Source of the DNA: Nocardioides islandensis
GTDB taxonomy: Bacteria > Actinomycetota > Actinomycetes > Propionibacteriales > Nocardioidaceae
Length of the DNA stretch: 64,000 nt
Assembly (NCBI RefSeq): GCF_015352455.1
Contig: NZ_JADKPN010000017.1
Span: forward strand, 40,064-104,063
Direction: 5' to 3'
The notes beneath the pieces are model-generated. The model was not told the DNA's origin. It made no database searches and saw nothing but the letters and a program-made list of their open reading frames with translations. Shown here one piece after another: positions 16,907 through 25,287 of this stretch (position 1 is its first letter; every line of letters starts with the position of its first letter). The position numbers and the translations under genes are program-made.

Positions 16907-16912
16907 AGCCTA
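16907..16912 (-). promoter_or_regulatory. -10 box of the Pr6Pr gene, leaderless
   Basis: TAGGCT on the minus strand, six bases before the ATG at 16900. It shares its bases with the TAG stop of the upstream phosphotransferase gene. Confidence 0.6.
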
Positions 16913-17848
16913 GGACGCCCAGGACACCAGTCGCTGGATCCACGGCACGGTCAGCGCCTCGTCCACGAACTCGCGCACGCCGGCGTGCGCGCGGGCGCGG
17001 GCCTCCGGGTCGCGCGCGTTCAGCCAGCCCAGCACCTGGTACCTCGCGATGTGGTGCAGCTGCGCGACCGTCACGCCGAAGTCCTCCGGGGAGCGGACCC
17101 GACCGGGACCGCCCGCCGCCTCGTACGCCGTCACCACTGCGGCCGTGCGAGCCGGGTCGTCGCGGCCGAACTCGAACAGCACCATGGCGAGCTCGCGGGT
17201 CGGCTCGCCCGGGCCGGCGTTGTCGAAGTCGATCACGAACGCCGATCCGTCGGGGCCGGCGCGCACGTTGTCGGCCCACAGGTCGAGGTGCAGCCACTGC
17301 TCGCCGGCCATCGGGGTCAGCAGCTCCTCGGCCGCCAGCAGGTCCGGGACGAGGCGCGCCAGCGACTCCGCGAACGGGGCGCCCGCCCCGCGCGCCGCCT
17401 TGACCAGCGCGCGCCACTCACCGGCGCCCACGGGCTCGGTGTGCCACTCGTGCGGCCGCTCCGTCCCGGGCTGCACCACGGCGTGCAGCCGGGCCACCGT
17501 CTCGCCGACCGTCGCGGGGTCCAGCAGCGGGTCGACGTCGGCGATGTCCACCCACGTCTGCACGCGCACCGGCGAGCCGTCGACCTTCGCTAGGTAGTGG
17601 CCGTCGCGGTCGGCGAGTGGACGCGGGCAGGTGACGCCGGCGTCGTGGCACCGTGCCTGGAACGCCGCCGTGGCCTCGGCCTCGTCCGCGTCGACGTCGC
17701 CGAACGACTCCTTCAGCGCGTACGAGCCACGCGCGGTGACCAGGCGACGTACCTGGCCCTGCTCACCGCGCGCCGCTTCGACCTCGAGCCGGGCGTCGGG
17801 GCCGAGGTCGAAGCGGTCCGCAACCAGGGCGGCCAACTGGCGGTCCAC
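16910..17848 (-). CDS. aminoglycoside/choline-kinase-like phosphotransferase
   Basis: APH-fold kinase-like protein of 312 residues. The catalytic loop HLDLWADN at about 195-202 and the metal-binding IDFDNAGPG about 15 residues later are intact. Family members phosphorylate aminoglycosides, choline, homoserine, sugars or fructosamine; there is no resistance context here, so a metabolic substrate is as likely. The start is GTG at 17848; an ATG eight bases upstream is out of frame. A strong terminator separates it from the gene upstream on the same strand. Confidence 0.82.
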   Translation of the reverse strand: MDRQLAALVADRFDLGPDARLEVEAARGEQGQVRRLVTARGSYALKESFGDVDADEAEATAAFQARCHDAGVTCPRPLADRDGHYLAKVDGSPVRVQTWVDIADVDPLLDPATVGETVARLHAVVQPGTERPHEWHTEPVGAGEWRALVKAARGAGAPFAESLARLVPDLLAAEELLTPMAGEQWLHLDLWADNVRAGPDGSAFVIDFDNAGPGEPTRELAMVLFEFGRDDPARTAAVVTAYEAAGGPGRVRSPEDFGVTVAQLHHIARYQVLGWLNARDPEARARAHAGVREFVDEALTVPWIQRLVSWAS

Positions 17849-17875
17849 AGGCCCATGGTGACGGGTGGCCGGTAC

Positions 17876-17910
17876 GCGCCGGCGAGGTCGGGGGGAGTCC
17901 TCGCCGGCGC
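17876..17910 (-). terminator. strong hairpin terminator after the DUF6916-like gene
   Basis: GCGCCGGCGAGG with its exact inverted partner CCTCGCCGGCGC, 12-bp perfect stem and 11-nt loop, 16 bases after the stop of the 17927-18250 gene. There is no T-run, as is usual in actinobacteria. Confidence 0.7.
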
Positions 17911-17926
17911 GACGACCGGGGGGATG

Positions 17927-18250
17927 TCAGACGGGTTCGCTGAGGTACGACTCGTAGTGGACGTGCAGCACCTCGTCGGCCACCGGGAACAGCGAGAGCA
18001 CGAACGAGCACGCGGCGTGCACGACCTCGTAGCGGCCGGGCGAGAGGCGGGCGTCGACCGGGCCGGTGAGGCGCAGGCTGTAGGTCATCGCGCCGCCCCA
18101 GCTGACCGGGTCGGACAGGTACTCCAGGGTCAGCGGCACCACGCCGCCGCCGTCGAGCACGCTCGCGCTCACGGTGACCTCGCTGCCGAGGAGCGGACGC
18201 AGCCCGGAGTACGTCGGCTCCATGTGCCGGCGGATCGGCGTCATCGTCAT
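17927..18250 (-). CDS. small beta-rich protein resembling the DUF6916 family
   Basis: Not firmly identified. The 107 residues are mostly predicted beta strand with the pattern LEYLSDP...YSLRLTGPVDARLSPGRYEV...FVLSLFPVADEVLHVHYESYLSEP, close to what I recall of DUF6916, a small family seen near phage-tail-like or secreted proteins. There is no signal peptide or membrane helix. The ATG at 18250 is preceded by AAGAAGGTGACC, a usable ribosome site. A strong hairpin follows the gene. The neighbouring genes give no hint of function. Confidence 0.6.
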   Translation of the reverse strand: MTMTPIRRHMEPTYSGLRPLLGSEVTVSASVLDGGGVVPLTLEYLSDPVSWGGAMTYSLRLTGPVDARLSPGRYEVVHAACSFVLSLFPVADEVLHVHYESYLSEPV

Positions 18251-18409
18251 CGCGGGTCACCTTCTTGCTTGGGGGGTGCTGGTGGGGGGATGACACGAGT
18301 GTGGGAGCGCGAACGCCGCGGCGTGGCCCGACACGCTCCGGATGGCCCGTTCGGGCTATGAGGCTCGGCCGATCTGACGACGGATTTCGCAGCTTTTGTC
18401 TGGACCGGT

Positions 18410-19630
18410 CTAGTGATCTGCCGGGACGGGGAGCGCCATGACGTCGGGTGACCGGCCGTCGCGGCTGCGCTGCAGGCCTCTGACCAGCGACAACGTGACC
18501 AGCACCGATCCGGCGGACATCACACCGATCGCCATGCCCGCCGCCTCGGAATCCGAACCGAGAAGGGTGGCCACGCCGCCGGCGAGCAGGGCGCCGACCC
18601 CCTGCATCGACATCATGCCCAGCCCGTGCAGCCCGAGCACGTGGCCGCGGATGTCGGGCGCGGTGCGGCCGACCAGCCGCTCCTGGAGCGGCAGGCTGGC
18701 GCAGTACCCGACCGAGGCCAGCGCAGCCAGCAGGCAGGCCACCACCAGGCCGGGCTGGAGCAGGAAGAACAGCCACGGGATCGCCAGCAGGAACCGGGCG
18801 GGCTCGACCAGTCGGTCCCGCCGGTCCGGCGCGATGACGCGGCCCATCAGGACGTCGCCGGCCAGCATGCCGATGGCGGTCGCGGCGAAGAGGAAGCCGG
18901 CCCGCTCCCCGGCGTACGGCACGATCAGCGCTTCGCAGCCGACGACGAGGCCGTTGGGGACCCAGAGCGCGAGGTACACCGGGCGCAGCACGGGGGAGCC
19001 GAGCAGCAGCCGGTTCACCGCGCGGCTGCGCTCCACCGCCTTGCCGGACGCGCGCGGCGGGTGGTCGCCGAGCCCGAAGCGCACGAGCAGCAGGGCCAGG
19101 AACGAGCAGGCGGCGGCCCCCAGGAAGAGCTGGCTGGTGGTGAAGGCCAGCAGGAGCAGACCGCCCAGGCCGTAGCCCACGATCTGCATCACGCCGACGG
19201 CGATGTTGATGGTGGCGCGGGCGAAGATGAACGTCCCCTCGGGCACCACGTCGGAGACGAGGGCGATCATGCTGCCGCCCATCGCGGACAGCAGGATCCA
19301 CGGGATGACCAGGACGACGAGGCGGACCGCCATCGGCATCTCCGGGACGGCCTGGGCGAGGTCCGCCACGACCCCGATGCCGGCGGCAAGCACCAGCGCG
19401 GTCCTCGGGCGCCAGAGGTCGGACAGGCTGAGCAGGAACCAGGAGGTCGCCAGCCGGACCAGCGGGCCGCCGAACATCACGAACGCGGCCAGCAGCGGCG
19501 ACCCGGTCTCGGTGTAGGTCAGGGTGCCGAGCGCCAGGCTGGCCACCGACCCCGCCGCCACGTTGAGCGAGGTCGTGGTGAACAGCACCCGGAACTCGCC
19601 GATCGAGAACAGCTCGCGGTAGGTGCGCAT
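18410..19630 (-). CDS. MFS transporter, probable drug efflux
   Basis: Major facilitator superfamily permease of 406 residues with about 12 membrane helices. The N-terminal half carries SLSDLWRPRTALVLAAG after helix 2, the counterpart of the MFS GxxxDRxGRR loop, and the DVVPEGTFIFARATIN segment resembles self-resistance exporters of the same shape. The ATG at 19630 (MRTYRELFSIGEFR) is chosen over further-upstream starts because the 34 extra residues would lie in the operator region. It is divergent from an ArsR-type regulator with a palindromic operator between them, so drug-responsive control is likely; substrate unknown. Confidence 0.85.
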   Translation of the reverse strand: MRTYRELFSIGEFRVLFTTTSLNVAAGSVASLALGTLTYTETGSPLLAAFVMFGGPLVRLATSWFLLSLSDLWRPRTALVLAAGIGVVADLAQAVPEMPMAVRLVVLVIPWILLSAMGGSMIALVSDVVPEGTFIFARATINIAVGVMQIVGYGLGGLLLLAFTTSQLFLGAAACSFLALLLVRFGLGDHPPRASGKAVERSRAVNRLLLGSPVLRPVYLALWVPNGLVVGCEALIVPYAGERAGFLFAATAIGMLAGDVLMGRVIAPDRRDRLVEPARFLLAIPWLFFLLQPGLVVACLLAALASVGYCASLPLQERLVGRTAPDIRGHVLGLHGLGMMSMQGVGALLAGGVATLLGSDSEAAGMAIGVMSAGSVLVTLSLVRGLQRSRDGRSPDVMALPVPADH

Positions 19631-19666
19631 GACGACACCTTCCCCAGGTCGGCAGGTGACCGCATA

Positions 19667-19690
19667 ATGTTTCGCGAGGAGGCGAAACAT
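19667..19690. promoter_or_regulatory. operator palindrome between the MFS and ArsR genes
   Basis: ATGTTTCGC-GAGGAG-GCGAAACAT, 9-bp perfect arms and a 6-bp spacer. It overlaps a possible -10 (TAATGT, 19665-19670) of the ArsR gene, and its spacer GAGGAG is also the ribosome site for the ATG at 19692. It is the obvious binding site for the ArsR-type protein. Confidence 0.8.
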
Positions 19691-19691
19691 C

Positions 19692-20663
19692 ATGGGGACC
19701 TGGCGGGTGCCCGCGGACGTGATGGCGGGCACCAGGTTCGCGATATCGGCGATGGCCGAGGTGACCGGCGCACTGAGCGCGCTGACCCGGCCGAGCGGCC
19801 CGGACCAGCGGGCGTTCCGCGAGGCGCACGGCGCAGCCTTCGGGTCCTGGCTGGCCCGGCGCCCCGACGTGGCCGACCTGGTCGCCGCCAGCCACCGTCC
19901 TGCCCGGCCCGGCGTGATCGGCTGGCTGGCCGACTACCTCAGCATCCCGCCGATCGGCGTGGACGAGACGTTCGAGGAGGGCCTCGCGCACCTGCGGGGG
20001 CTGACCGACGACGAGCTGAGGGCGGACCTGCGGGAGACCACGCAGGCCCCGCTCGCCGCCACGCTGATGGCGCCCGGAGTCGTCGACGTCGCGGTGGAGC
20101 TGGCGGTCTGGCTGTGGTCCCACACCCTCGAGTCGGACTGGGCCCGGCGCGAGCGCATCCTGCGCGCCGACATCGTCGCCCGTACCTCCCAGCTCGCCCG
20201 CCACGGCTGGGGCGCGGTGCTGCGTGACCTCGGCCGGGACCGGGAGTGGGTCGGCGACGGACAGCTGCGCATCAACCGGTACGACCTGCCGACCCACACC
20301 ATCGACGAGGGCAGCACCCTGCTGTTCGTGCCGACCCACGCCGCCGGGACGTGGGTGGGGTGGCACGCCGACCGCTACGCCCTCTACTACCCCGTCTCGG
20401 GCCGGCTGGCCCAGGTCGACGCCGACAGCAGCGCCGGGCTGGCCCCGCTCGTCGGCGCCAACCGCGCCGAGCTGCTGACCCTGCTCGACGTGCCCCGCAG
20501 CACCTCACAGCTCGTGGCGCTGAGCGGCCAGGCCCTGGGCTCGGTGGGCGGGCACCTCAAGGTGCTGCTCGAGGCCGGTGTCGTGCTCCGCCGTCGCTCC
20601 GGCCGCGAGGTCCTCTACTGGCGGACGGCGCTGGGCGACGCGCTCGTCGCCGCCGGCGGCTGA
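19692..20663 (+). CDS. ArsR-type winged-helix regulator with long N-terminal domain (DUF5937-like)
   Basis: Transcriptional regulator of 323 residues. Most of the protein (about 20-235) is a helical N-terminal domain of the actinobacterial DUF5937 type. The DNA-binding winged helix is at the end (about 255-320: LLTLLDVPRSTSQLVALSG, then LGSVGGHLKVLLEAGVVLRR). It sits divergent from an MFS efflux gene and a perfect palindrome overlaps its own start, so it probably represses both. No Cys metal site of classical ArsR is seen, so a drug or metabolite ligand is more likely. Its last 49 bases overlap the end of the convergent MpaB-like gene. Confidence 0.8.
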   Translation: MGTWRVPADVMAGTRFAISAMAEVTGALSALTRPSGPDQRAFREAHGAAFGSWLARRPDVADLVAASHRPARPGVIGWLADYLSIPPIGVDETFEEGLAHLRGLTDDELRADLRETTQAPLAATLMAPGVVDVAVELAVWLWSHTLESDWARRERILRADIVARTSQLARHGWGAVLRDLGRDREWVGDGQLRINRYDLPTHTIDEGSTLLFVPTHAAGTWVGWHADRYALYYPVSGRLAQVDADSSAGLAPLVGANRAELLTLLDVPRSTSQLVALSGQALGSVGGHLKVLLEAGVVLRRRSGREVLYWRTALGDALVAAGG

Positions 20664-21517
20664 GACTCGGGAGGCGGCCGCAGCGCCCAGCGGACCGTGC
20701 CGGTCGCGGCCTTGCCGAGCGCGCGCACGACGGTCCGCTCGCTGACCGGCAGCCACGGCAGCCGCAGCGGACGCCGGGTCCAGACAGGCATCAGCCCCAC
20801 CGCGGCGGCGACCAGCACGCCGTACGGCGGCCGGGCCGCGATCGGCAGCGGTGGGTGCCAGACGAGGAACGACACGGCCTCGCGCGCATGGTCGGTCGCG
20901 TCCAGCTCCGGCCGGAAGGACTCGACGGCGGCGTCGAGCTCCGCCTCGGTCGTGGGCGGGTCGAGGACGCCGAGCCTGCGGGCGACCACGGCGGTCTGGG
21001 CGACGTACTCGTCGCGGCCGGCCTGGTCGAGCGGGTGCTTGCCGTAGACCTGGTGGGCGAGCAGGAAGCTCTGGACCTCGGCCACGTGCACCCAGAGCAG
21101 CAGGTGCGGGTCGGAGGCGACGTACGGCGTGCCGTCGGGCAGCGTGCCGGTGACCCGCTCGTGGATGGCACGCACCGCGTCGACCGCCTGCTGCGCGTGG
21201 GCCTCGGTGCCGAACGTGGTGACGGCGATGAAGCGGCTGGTGCGCGCCAGCCGGCCCCACATGTCGCCGCGGTACCCGGAGTGCTCGGCCACGGCCGTCA
21301 TCGCCGCGGGGTGCATGGTCTGCAGCAGCACCGCCCGGATGCCGCCGACGAACATCGACGCGTCGCCGTGCACCCGCGCGATCGGGCTGCCCGCCTCGAA
21401 CCACCGCGGTCCCGGCGTGCCGTGGATCCGCTCGCGGTGACGCGCGCCGTCCGGCCCGGCGACGCGCCGGAACAGCTCGGCACCGAGTCGGTGCCGGACG
21501 CGCGCGACCGGGGTCAT
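20615..21517 (-). CDS. MpaB/DUF2236 family oxygenase-like protein
   Basis: Protein of 300 residues of the oxygenase MpaB (latex-clearing/DUF2236) family, which binds haem b and includes rubber-cleaving and fungal MpaB' oxygenases. Family marks are MFVGGIRAVLLQTMHPAAMTA (about 55-75), SGYRGDMWGRLARTSRFIAVTTFGT, and LLLWVHVAEVQSFLLAHQVYG. The conserved His residues for haem are in these stretches. Many bacterial members are without known substrate. The ATG at 21517 is six bases after a TACGCT box, so it is probably leaderless. The 3' end overlaps the ArsR gene by 49 bases. Confidence 0.85.
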   Translation of the reverse strand: MTPVARVRHRLGAELFRRVAGPDGARHRERIHGTPGPRWFEAGSPIARVHGDASMFVGGIRAVLLQTMHPAAMTAVAEHSGYRGDMWGRLARTSRFIAVTTFGTEAHAQQAVDAVRAIHERVTGTLPDGTPYVASDPHLLLWVHVAEVQSFLLAHQVYGKHPLDQAGRDEYVAQTAVVARRLGVLDPPTTEAELDAAVESFRPELDATDHAREAVSFLVWHPPLPIAARPPYGVLVAAAVGLMPVWTRRPLRLPWLPVSERTVVRALGKAATGTVRWALRPPPESQPPAATSASPSAVRQ

Positions 21518-21523
21518 GGCCCG

Positions 21524-21529
21524 AGCGTA
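21524..21529 (-). promoter_or_regulatory. -10 box of the MpaB-like gene, leaderless
   Basis: TACGCT on the minus strand, six bases before the ATG at 21517. Confidence 0.55.
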
Positions 21530-21539
21530 CGGCGGGGGG

Positions 21540-21986
21540 TTACGGGCAGCCCTGGCGGAAGGACGAGTCCGCGACCGAGCAGGTGTCGTAGGTCCACAGC
21601 CCCATGTCGCCCTTCGACGGGTCGTTGACGTAGATCTCCATGACGCCGTCGGCGACCCGGACGTACGAGTAGGTCGGAGCCTGCCCGGTCAGCTGGGCGA
21701 TGAACGTGGCCTCGGCTCCCTGGGCCTGCGCCGAGTCCTGCAGGCACTGCCACCCGGGCTGGGCGGACTGCTCGTAGTAGCCGTGCTCCACCTGGTACTC
21801 GCCGCACGACGGCAGGGGAGCGCGCTGGAAGAACTGCTCCGCGATGGGGTCGATCACCGGCGACGCCGCCGGCGACGGCTCTGCGCTCACGCTCGGTTCC
21901 GAGGACGAGGACTCCTCGTACTCGGCCGGCCCGAAGGCGGAGAAGATCGAGAGCAAGCCGAGCAGCCAGAGCAGCAGGAAGTCCAT
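21540..21986 (-). CDS. hypothetical membrane-anchored or secreted small protein with four Cys
   Basis: Not recognised. The 148 residues start with a hydrophobic segment (2-18, DFLLLWLLGLLSIFSAF) that acts as a signal peptide or anchor. A Ser/Pro/Glu-rich linker (about 24-46) and a globular part with four Cys (in SCGEY, WQCLQ, DTCSV and the C-terminal RQGCP) follow, so two disulfides outside the cell are plausible. The ATG at 21986 has GAGGTG just upstream. It is separated from the secreted 22100-23530 gene by a strong hairpin. Confidence 0.65.
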   Translation of the reverse strand: MDFLLLWLLGLLSIFSAFGPAEYEESSSSEPSVSAEPSPAASPVIDPIAEQFFQRAPLPSCGEYQVEHGYYEQSAQPGWQCLQDSAQAQGAEATFIAQLTGQAPTYSYVRVADGVMEIYVNDPSKGDMGLWTYDTCSVADSSFRQGCP

Positions 21987-22033
21987 GACACCTCGGACGG
22001 TCAGGAGGGGCGGGCGGTTTCCCAGCGGACGCA

Positions 22034-22074
22034 CGAAGGGCGGCCCCGGCCTGTCGGCCGGGAGCCGCCCTTCG
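22034..22074. terminator. strong bidirectional hairpin terminator
   Basis: CGAAGGGCGGC at 22034-22044 pairs exactly with GCCGCCCTTCG at 22064-22074, extended inside by CCCGGCC with GGCCGGG, giving a long GC stem with CGAA/TTCG edges. It follows the 22100-23530 gene. Confidence 0.8.
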
Positions 22075-22099
22075 TGTCGAGCGGTTCAGCGAGCGTAGG

Positions 22100-23530
22100 T
22101 CACGGACGCGGCAGCACGGACGTGATCGTGAAAGCTGCTCCGTTGCTGGGGTTGGTGACCGTGGTCGTGATCGTGCCGAGCGGCTTCGTCAGAAGGATGT
22201 TCGCCCGCTTGATCAGCCGCTTGGCGCGCTTGATCAACCTGGCCGCCTGCTTCTCCAGCTTCTTGGCCTTGGCGATCTTGCCCTCGGCGCGGAGCTGCTG
22301 GGCCTTCTTGAGGAGCTTCTTGGCCTTCTTCTTCAGCAGCTTGGCCTGGTGCTTCAGCAGTGCCGGCTTGGCGATGGCCGCCTTGACGGCCGCGACGCCC
22401 GCGGGCGTCGTCGGCATCGACAGCACGCCGTTGGTGTTCGCCGGGATGGTGGCCGAACCTGCGGCCAGCGCGACCGGGAGGATGATCGCCCGGGCGTCAC
22501 GACCCGTGCGGGCGACCGTGCGTCCGGCGGTCGCGGTGAAGGCCGCGGCACCGTTGACCGTGCACTGGACCGAGCCGGGCGGCAGGTCGCAGCTGAGCGG
22601 CAGGTTGAGCGCCGTGTAGCCGGCCGTGAAAGCGGGCCCTGCGGCCAGGGGCGTCACCCCGGTCAGCCCCTCGTAGGGGTCGAGAGCCAGCGACTTGCAC
22701 TTGGTCGGCGCGATCGTCTCGTAGCGCAGGTTGTCCAGGAAGACGGCGCTGTCGTAGATGTGGTCGCCCTGGTCGAACAGCGTCAGGTAGAGCGAGACCG
22801 GCGCACCTGGGGTCACCGGGGTCCGGGCGATCAGGAGGTTCGTCGAGCCGTCGTAGATCGTGCCGGCCGACGCGGCGGCGCTGGTGGCGCTCGGGCCGGA
22901 GGCGTTGACGGAGATCATGTCCCCGGCACCCGCGGCGAAGTTGCCCGGGGCGTTGATGACACCGGTGGTCGGGTCGACGGAGACGTTCGCCCCACCGAGC
23001 TGGGCGATGAACGCGTCGTTGAACTGCGAGTTGATGAACTCCGGGAACTCGTCGGACAAGAACTTGAAGTCGAACGCCAGGCAGCCCGTGGTCGCCGGCG
23101 CCAGGTCGAAGCGGTAGGTCTGCCAGTCGTACACCGACGAGCCCATCGCGGGGTTGGACGTCGTCCACGCGTAGCCGTCGTCCGGGCTGACGTTCGGGTC
23201 GTCGGCGAGCGCCGCGTTGCCCGTGGTCAGGATGTCGTACGTCGTGCCTTCGGTCGGGAAGCCGGCCAAGGGGGTGTCCGAGACCGCCGACGGGCAGAGC
23301 GACTCGTCGAAGTCCGTCGTGCCCGGGTCGTCGGCGACGCAGGGGTAGGCCTGCGCCAGCCCACTGCCGGTGACCAGGCCGGCCGGCGCGAGGGCGCCCG
23401 CCAGCGTGGGGGCGTCGTTGGTGGTGGTGATGACGGCGTTGGCGGCCGCCGCCGTGACGAGACTGAAGGTCGCGACCCCCGCGACGAGCATTCCCGAGGC
23501 CCTGAATGACCGGGCCCTACGTGCTCTCAT
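22100..23530 (-). CDS. secreted protein with choice-of-anchor-L-like domain and basic helical tail
   Basis: Exported protein of 476 residues. It has an Arg-rich n-region and hydrophobic signal (about 1-33, cut after AANA). A beta-sandwich domain with the choice-of-anchor-L pattern follows (YRFDLAPATTGCLAFDFKFLSD, DEFPEFINSQFNDAFIAQLGG, then FLDNLRYE). Residues about 388-447 form a striking helix with Lys/Arg every two to three residues (KLLKKKAKKLLKKAQQLR and KAKKLEKQAARLIKRAKRL), then a short beta tail. The ATG at 23530 has AAGGAGA six bases upstream. The tail could bind wall polymers, nucleic acid or membranes; this is inference. A strong terminator follows. Confidence 0.75.
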   Translation of the reverse strand: MRARRARSFRASGMLVAGVATFSLVTAAAANAVITTTNDAPTLAGALAPAGLVTGSGLAQAYPCVADDPGTTDFDESLCPSAVSDTPLAGFPTEGTTYDILTTGNAALADDPNVSPDDGYAWTTSNPAMGSSVYDWQTYRFDLAPATTGCLAFDFKFLSDEFPEFINSQFNDAFIAQLGGANVSVDPTTGVINAPGNFAAGAGDMISVNASGPSATSAAASAGTIYDGSTNLLIARTPVTPGAPVSLYLTLFDQGDHIYDSAVFLDNLRYETIAPTKCKSLALDPYEGLTGVTPLAAGPAFTAGYTALNLPLSCDLPPGSVQCTVNGAAAFTATAGRTVARTGRDARAIILPVALAAGSATIPANTNGVLSMPTTPAGVAAVKAAIAKPALLKHQAKLLKKKAKKLLKKAQQLRAEGKIAKAKKLEKQAARLIKRAKRLIKRANILLTKPLGTITTTVTNPSNGAAFTITSVLPRP

Positions 23531-23619
23531 GACATCTCCTTCGTGCATGCGTGGCTGGACCCGAGATGCTGGTGAGGAGCAGAGCCTCCCTCCGCTGATA
23601 CCGGGAGGGCAATAGGCCG

Positions 23620-25260
23620 TTAGGTCAGGAGGTCGTCGGCGTCGGTGATCCGGTAGGCGTAACCCTGCTCGGCGAGGAAGCGCTGCCGGTTCTGCGCGAA
23701 GTCGGCGTCCACGCTGTCCCGGGCGACGACGGCGTAGAAGCGGGCCGTGCGTCCGTCGGACTTCGGCCGTAGCAGCCGGCCCAGGCGCTGGGCCTCCTCC
23801 TGGCGCGAGCCGAACGAGCCGGACACCTGGATGGCGACCGCGGCCTCGGGAAGGTCGATGGAGAAGTTCGCGACCTTCGAGACGACGAGCAGGTTGATCT
23901 CCCCGGTGCGGAAGGCCTCGAAGAGCCGCTGACGCTCCTTGACCGGGGTCTCGCCCTTGATCACCGGGGCATCCAGGTAGGTGGCCAGCTCGTCGAGCTG
24001 GTCGAGGTACTGACCGATCACCAGCGTCGGCTCGCCCGCGTGCTTCTCGGCCAGCAGCTCGGCGACGCGCGTCTTCGACGGCGTGCACGACGCGAGGCGG
24101 TAGCGCTCGTCCGGGTCCGCCGTGGCGTAGGCCATCCGCTCCGAGGACGTCATCGACACCCGCACCTCGACGCAGTCGGCCGGCGCGATCCAGCCCTGTG
24201 CCTCGATGTCCTTCCACGGCGCGTCGTACCGCTTCGGCCCGATCAGCGAGAACACGTCGCCCTCGCGGCCGTCCTCGCGCACGAGTGTCGCGGTCAGGCC
24301 GAGGCGCCGACGGGCCTGGAGGTTCGCGGTCATCCGGAAGATCGGCGCGGGCAGCAGGTGCACCTCGTCGTAGACGATGAGGCCCCAGTCGCGGGCGTCG
24401 AGCAGCTCGAGGTGCTTGTAGACGCCGCCGCGCTTGGTGGTCATCACCTGGTAGGTCGCGATGGTGACCGGCCGGACCTCCTTGACGGAGCCGGAGTACT
24501 CGCCGATCTCGTCGGCGGTGAGGGAGGTACGCCGGACCAGCTCGTCCTTCCACTGCCGCGCGGAGACCGTGTTGGTGACCAGGATCAGGGTGGTCGCCTT
24601 CGCCTCGGCCATCGCGGCGGCACCGACCAGCGTCTTGCCGGCTCCGCACGGCAGCACCACCACGCCGGACCCGCCGTGCCAGAAGGACTCGGCGGCCTCG
24701 CGCTGGTAGGCCCGCAGCGCCCAGCCCTCCTCCTTGAGCTCGATCGGGTGTGCCTCGCCGTCGACGTACCCGGCGAAGTCCTCCGCCGGCCAGCCGAGCT
24801 TGAGCAACGCCTGCTTGAGGTTGCCGCGCTCGCTCGCGTGCACCACGACGGTGTCCTCGTCGATGCGGTTGCCGAGCATCCCCTGCACCCGCTTGGCCCG
24901 CAGGACCTCCTCGAGCACCGGCCGGTCGTTCGAGGCCAGGACGAGTCCGTGCACGGGGTGCTTCTCCAGCCGCAGCCGGCCGTACCTCGCCATCGTCTCC
25001 GCGACGTCGACGAGCAGCGCGTGCGGAACGGCGTACCGGCTGAACGCGAGGAGGGTGTCGATGACCTGCTCGGCGTCGTGGCCGGCGGCGCGTGCGTTCC
25101 AGAGCCCGAGCGGTGTGAGCCGGTAGGTGTGGATGTGCTCGGGGCTGCGCTCCAGCTCGGCGAACGGGGCGATCGCCTTGCGGCAGTCGGTGGCCTGCTC
25201 GTGGTCGACCTCGAGCAACAGGGTCTTGTCGCTCTGCACGATCAGGGGGCCGTCGTTCAC
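23620..25260 (-). CDS. bacterial XPB-type DNA repair helicase
   Basis: SF2 3'-5' helicase of 546 residues, homologous to eukaryotic XPB and to the mycobacterial Rv0861c type. Walker A PCGAGKT is at 204-210, DEVH at 298-301, the XPB-specific RED triad at 328-330, and the C-terminal helicase lobe has GETPVKERQ, SKVANFSIDLPEA and EEAQRLGRLLRPK. The N-terminal helicase_C_3-like and damage-recognition parts occupy 1-175. The start is GTG at 25260, six bases after a TAAACT box, directly next to a 16-bp palindrome. Its usual partner gene is at 30290-32584, separated here by about 5 kb. Confidence 0.92.
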   Translation of the reverse strand: MNDGPLIVQSDKTLLLEVDHEQATDCRKAIAPFAELERSPEHIHTYRLTPLGLWNARAAGHDAEQVIDTLLAFSRYAVPHALLVDVAETMARYGRLRLEKHPVHGLVLASNDRPVLEEVLRAKRVQGMLGNRIDEDTVVVHASERGNLKQALLKLGWPAEDFAGYVDGEAHPIELKEEGWALRAYQREAAESFWHGGSGVVVLPCGAGKTLVGAAAMAEAKATTLILVTNTVSARQWKDELVRRTSLTADEIGEYSGSVKEVRPVTIATYQVMTTKRGGVYKHLELLDARDWGLIVYDEVHLLPAPIFRMTANLQARRRLGLTATLVREDGREGDVFSLIGPKRYDAPWKDIEAQGWIAPADCVEVRVSMTSSERMAYATADPDERYRLASCTPSKTRVAELLAEKHAGEPTLVIGQYLDQLDELATYLDAPVIKGETPVKERQRLFEAFRTGEINLLVVSKVANFSIDLPEAAVAIQVSGSFGSRQEEAQRLGRLLRPKSDGRTARFYAVVARDSVDADFAQNRQRFLAEQGYAYRITDADDLLT

Positions 25261-25266
25261 CCGCCG

Positions 25267-25272
25267 AGTTTA
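25267..25272 (-). promoter_or_regulatory. -10 box of the XPB gene, leaderless
   Basis: TAAACT on the minus strand, six bases before the GTG at 25260. It touches the palindrome at 25271-25286. Confidence 0.55.
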
Positions 25273-25286
25273 CGGACGCGTCCGTA
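25271..25286. promoter_or_regulatory. 16-bp perfect palindrome at the XPB promoter, possible operator
   Basis: TACGGACGCGTCCGTA is fully self-complementary and overlaps the upstream edge of the -10 box, a repressor-like position. Confidence 0.55.
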
Positions 25287-25287
25287 C

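Noticed and set aside
16910..17848. Aminoglycoside resistance kinase
   Set aside because: The fold is shared by many kinases, and neither a resistance cluster nor specific residues support this substrate.
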